From assembly GCF_019430885.1 (NCBI RefSeq), contig NZ_JAHYBZ010000001.1, positions 895,855 to 959,854 of the forward strand: 64,000 bases of DNA. The letters run 5' to 3'. This document shows, piece by piece, positions 61,448-64,000 of the stretch. How positions within the stretch are numbered: the stretch's first letter is position 1; each line of letters starts with the position of its first letter. The position numbers and the translations under genes were made by a program. Source of the DNA: Roseomonas alba (GTDB taxonomy: Bacteria; Pseudomonadota; Alphaproteobacteria; Acetobacterales; Acetobacteraceae). The notes beneath the pieces were generated by a model that saw only the letters and a list, made by a program, of their open reading frames with translations, was not told the DNA's origin and did not search any database.

Positions 61448-61963
61448 ATGTCAGGTTCACGGATCAAGGCCTTGCAGGCGAGCCTGTTCGGCACGCGGCA
61501 GTATGTGTGCGGCGGCCATGGCGCCATCTGGCCGGGCGACGGTTCCTTCATCGTGCCCACGGGCATCGTCATCCATTTCTATGTCCCGGACGGCGACGGC
61601 CTGCCGAACGATATCGGTCAGCAGGTGGACCAGGTGCTGAACGGCGGCACGGGGCCTACGCCGGTCGAGACCATCCGTTCGGGTTCGCCCTGCGACGACT
61701 ACCGGCTATTTTCGAGCAAGGCGGGCGGCTACCTCAACCTCGGCATGTCGACCTCCGCCAACGGCCGCTACATCACCGAACAGGACAAGGACAACGGCAG
61801 GAAGCTGTCGGACATCGTCCAGTGGGTGGTGAGCCAGACGCCGAATGCCGAGATCCACTGGAGCGCCTGCCGGTCGCATGAGAGCGGCACGGATGTCTTC
61901 GACTGGGATGCGCCCAGCTATTCGTCGTTCCTGCTGGGGCTGGGTGGTGGCGGCACACCCTGA
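61448..61963 (+). CDS. Small protein resembling the Stv adhesin domain, with His/Cys pair
   Basis: A 171-residue soluble protein. VCGGHGAIWPGDGSFIVP and VIHFYVPDGDGLPNDIG match the Stv-type pattern. NAEIHWSACRSHES provides Cys141, and His24 sits in GGHG. A GHG and SAC pair is also how caspase-like and CHAT peptidases place their catalytic dyad, so a hydrolase is possible. GAGGG lies before ATG 61448. Assignment is tentative. Confidence 0.5.
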   Translation: MSGSRIKALQASLFGTRQYVCGGHGAIWPGDGSFIVPTGIVIHFYVPDGDGLPNDIGQQVDQVLNGGTGPTPVETIRSGSPCDDYRLFSSKAGGYLNLGMSTSANGRYITEQDKDNGRKLSDIVQWVVSQTPNAEIHWSACRSHESGTDVFDWDAPSYSSFLLGLGGGGTP

Positions 61964-62025
61964 CAGCGGTGGCTTCGGCGTCCGTGTATATCGCGCGAGG
62001 CCGCTCCGCCGGCCCGCGCGGCGGC

Positions 62026-62502
62026 CTATTTCGCGGCTGATTTCGCGATCGGCGCGATGAATTGTGGCTCGGTGTCCCAGGGGAACAGGATCCAGGTGTC
62101 CTGGGACACCTCGGTGATGAAGGTGTCGACCACCGGCTTGCCGGCGGGCTTCGCATAGACCGTCGCGAAATGCGCCTTGGGCAGCAGGCCGCGGATGATG
62201 CGCGCCGTCGTGCCGGTATCGACCAGGTCGTCCAGGATCAGCCATCCCGTGCCGTCGCCGGCCGCGACGGGGGGCTTGGCCACGTGGGGATTGCCGCGCT
62301 TCTCCCAGTCATAGGTGATGATCGAAACGCTTTCGATCAGCCGGCAGTCGAGTTCGCGGGCGATGATCGCGGCCGGGATCAGCCCGCCCCGGGTGATGGC
62401 GACGATGCCCTGCCAGGGGCCGCGTTCCAGCAGCCGCCAGGCGAGTGCCTTGCTGTCGCGGTGCAACTGGTCCCAGGTGACGGTGTAGTAGCGCGGCGCC
62501 AT
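62026..62502 (-). CDS. gpt: Xanthine(-guanine) phosphoribosyltransferase
   Basis: A 158-residue purine salvage enzyme. ITRGGLIPAAIIAREL and the PRPP-binding WLILDDLVDTGTTA are typical of Gpt. It converts xanthine or guanine to the nucleotide. GGAAGG before ATG 62502 sets the start, one base after the stop of the CsaA-like gene. Confidence 0.92.
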   Translation of the reverse strand: MAPRYYTVTWDQLHRDSKALAWRLLERGPWQGIVAITRGGLIPAAIIARELDCRLIESVSIITYDWEKRGNPHVAKPPVAAGDGTGWLILDDLVDTGTTARIIRGLLPKAHFATVYAKPAGKPVVDTFITEVSQDTWILFPWDTEPQFIAPIAKSAAK

Positions 62503-62503
62503 C

Positions 62504-62845
62504 TCAGAACATCCTTCCGCCATCGGGCACACGCAGGTCGGGCCTGAGCAGCACCACCGCGCCGTTCTCGTCAGGCACGCCGAGGACCAGCACCTCGCTC
62601 TCGAAGCCGGCGATGCGGCGCGGCGGAAAGTTCACCACCGCCATCACCTGCCGCCCGATCAGCTTGTCCGGCGCGTAGTGCACCGCGATCTGCGCCGAGG
62701 ACCGCTTCACTCCGATCGTCCCGCCGAAATCCACCCAGAGGCGGATGGAGGGCTTGCGCGCCTCGGGGAAGGGCTGGGCGTCGACGATGGTGCCGGCCCG
62801 GATGTCCAGGCGGTCGAAATCCTCGATGGTCGCGGCTGATTCCAT
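62504..62845 (-). CDS. CsaA-like tRNA-binding domain protein
   Basis: A 113-residue OB-fold protein. FDRLDIRAGTIVDAQPFPEA, then KLIGRQVMAVVNFPPRRIAG and FESEVLVLG are the tRNA-bind/CsaA signature. CsaA has chaperone and tRNA-binding roles. It is co-transcribed with gpt. Confidence 0.9.
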   Translation of the reverse strand: MESAATIEDFDRLDIRAGTIVDAQPFPEARKPSIRLWVDFGGTIGVKRSSAQIAVHYAPDKLIGRQVMAVVNFPPRRIAGFESEVLVLGVPDENGAVVLLRPDLRVPDGGRMF

Positions 62846-62895
62846 CCTTGCGCCTCTAGAGCGTTTTCCGCCGGCGCGGAAGCGCCTCCGGCCGG

Positions 62896-63207
62896 TCAGC
62901 AGCCGTGCAGGCGCCGGCAGGCGAGGTAGCGCTGCATGCATTGCTGCATGCAGCCGGCCCGGTCTGTCGGGGTGAAGGCCGGCGCATTGGGGTTCATGCT
63001 CCAGATGCCCGGGCAGGCCATCTGGCAGGCGCCCTGCTGCGTCAGGCAGGCATTGGCGAGCGGCGCCGCACAGACCATCCCGCCGGCTGACGGGCTCGGC
63101 GCCTGGGCGGCGGGTGCGCCGAGCGGCGGCGGCTTGCTGGTCGGCAGGGTCTGGGCCAGCGCCGATCCGGCGAGCAGCCCCAGCAGCAGGGTCAGGATGC
63201 GCAGCAT
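62896..63207 (-). CDS. Exported Cys-rich small protein
   Basis: A 103-residue protein with a signal peptide (LTLLLGLLAGSALAQ) and a Pro/Ala linker. The mature C-terminal half has eight Cys (CAAPLANAC, GACQMAC, GCMQQCM, ACRRLHGC), likely four disulphides. It is periplasmic or secreted. No family is recognised. Confidence 0.65.
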   Translation of the reverse strand: MLRILTLLLGLLAGSALAQTLPTSKPPPLGAPAAQAPSPSAGGMVCAAPLANACLTQQGACQMACPGIWSMNPNAPAFTPTDRAGCMQQCMQRYLACRRLHGC

Positions 63208-63418
63208 GGTGGAAACCTCGGTCGGCGATGATGGGCGCGGCGGTCAATCATGGCGGCGGCCAAGCGTGAAGTGCTTCACGACACAGCACATTCCTGCCCG
63301 TGGAAGAAGCGTTTCGCCATGGGGAAGCCATTCTCCCGCGTGATCATGCCGCCTACAGTCCGGTCACCGGCGCGGGATTCGGCCGCGCCCCACTGCACCG
63401 CTCGGAGCCCACGAGACC

Positions 63419-64000
63419 ATGGCGAGTCCGCGCTTCATCCTGAAGACCGAGCTCTCGGGGCTCGAGGCCGTGACCGCCGGCGGGGCCGCGGTGCTGGACG
63501 CCGATGCCCGGCTGCGGGCGCTGCTGGGGCCGGAGCGCGCCGCGCTCTTCGCCGAGCCGGTGGTGACCTGGGGCAACGGGCGCAATGCCGGGTCGGTGTC
63601 CTGGTACGCGGTGGCCGGAGGTGATCCGCTGCCGCTGTCGGCGCTCGCGCCGGCGCGGCGCGCGGCGGTGGAGCAGCGGCTCGGCGAGATGCTGGCCTCC
63701 CTCGCCCCGCAGATGGGCGACCCGCTGCTGCGCGGGGCGCTGGTGCTGGCGGGGCCGGAGTCGATCCTGGCGGTGGATGACCAACCGCTGATCACGGGAT
63801 GGGGCCTCGCCCCCGCCGGGGCGCTGCGCGATCCGAGCAGCCGGGCGGCGCATCTGCGTGCCGTCTATGGCGCGGCCGTGCCGCCGGCGCTGCTGGCCGA
63901 GGGCGCGCCGGAGCCGCCGCGCGCAGCACCGCCGGGGCCACCGCCGGCCGCCGCCGCGCCGCGGCCCGCCGTTGCGCCGCCGCCGGTCGCGCCCGTTGCT
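63419..64000 (+). CDS. SrfA-like protein, cut by window end
   Basis: The first 194 codons of an open frame that continues past the window. Residues 5-140 (ILKTELSGLEAVTAGGAAVL; VSWYAVAGGDPLPLSAL; LAVDDQPLITGWGL) resemble the N-terminal region of the SrfA virulence-associated protein family, usually encoded with srfB and srfC. After about residue 155 it turns Pro/Ala-rich. Start ATG 63419 is the first good one. The assignment is weak. Confidence 0.45.
   Translation, partial: MASPRFILKTELSGLEAVTAGGAAVLDADARLRALLGPERAALFAEPVVTWGNGRNAGSVSWYAVAGGDPLPLSALAPARRAAVEQRLGEMLASLAPQMGDPLLRGALVLAGPESILAVDDQPLITGWGLAPAGALRDPSSRAAHLRAVYGAAVPPALLAEGAPEPPRAAPPGPPPAAAAPRPAVAPPPVAPVA

Overview
The window is high-GC DNA from an alphaproteobacterium, most likely an Acetobacteraceae member of the Roseomonas type. 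The evidence is the codon use, a perfect alphaproteobacterial SOS box (GAAC-N7-GAAC), a GcrA-type protein, and a chromosome half rich in oligopeptide ABC transport and zinc amidohydrolases. No rRNA, tRNA or CRISPR array was seen. The genus is an inference.

Positions 1-11.3 kb are accessory. On the minus strand is a His-Xaa-Ser (Hxs) peptide-modification operon: hxsB and hxsC are radical SAM enzymes, and hxsA is a precursor with six H-x-S units joined to a peptidoglycan-binding domain. No hxsD is visible. Upstream of it is a LexA-controlled unit with a small unknown gene and the error-prone polymerase dnaE2, without imuA or imuB. Then come an SRAP (HMCES/YedK) protein, RadC, a secreted SNase-type nuclease, small unknown genes and a SLOG-family protein.

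Positions about 11.5-30.5 kb look like one integrative element, almost all on the minus strand. From the right end it has a tyrosine integrase, an unknown gene coupled to it, an AlpA-like regulator, and a replicase/primase with a possible origin (DnaA box and a candidate small RNA). Next is a zone of duplicated and broken antirepressor modules, including one plus-strand gene that strings three antirepressor domain types together. Then come a second AlpA-like gene, a BRO-N/KilAC antirepressor, a mini GcrA-like protein, and a tail module (protease-like protein, small proteins, tape measure with lysozyme domain, tail hub). No terminase, portal or capsid gene is present. The int-alpA-rep layout resembles phage-inducible islands or P4-type satellites.

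Positions 30.6-64 kb are ordinary chromosome: an ECF sigma/anti-sigma pair with a likely self-controlled DUF305/beta-propeller operon; an IalB-like protein; an exported beta-carbonic anhydrase; an alkaline phosphatase/DUF3299-like/ABC exporter operon with a His-rich permease loop; ComM; an M19 dipeptidase with an HDAC-like amidohydrolase. A large peptide-uptake and hydrolysis operon follows: SBP, two permeases, fused ATPase, M20 peptidase, three tandem carbamoylase-like hydrolases, an M81 peptidase and a GNAT. The rest is a YiiX-like protein, an Entner-Doudoroff pair (KDG kinase, KDPG aldolase), a CorC/HlyC-like protein, a small Stv-like protein, xanthine phosphoribosyltransferase, a CsaA-like tRNA-binding protein, and a gene cut by the window end that resembles SrfA. 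Two copies of an intergenic inverted-repeat element lie at about 40.2 and 57.0 kb.
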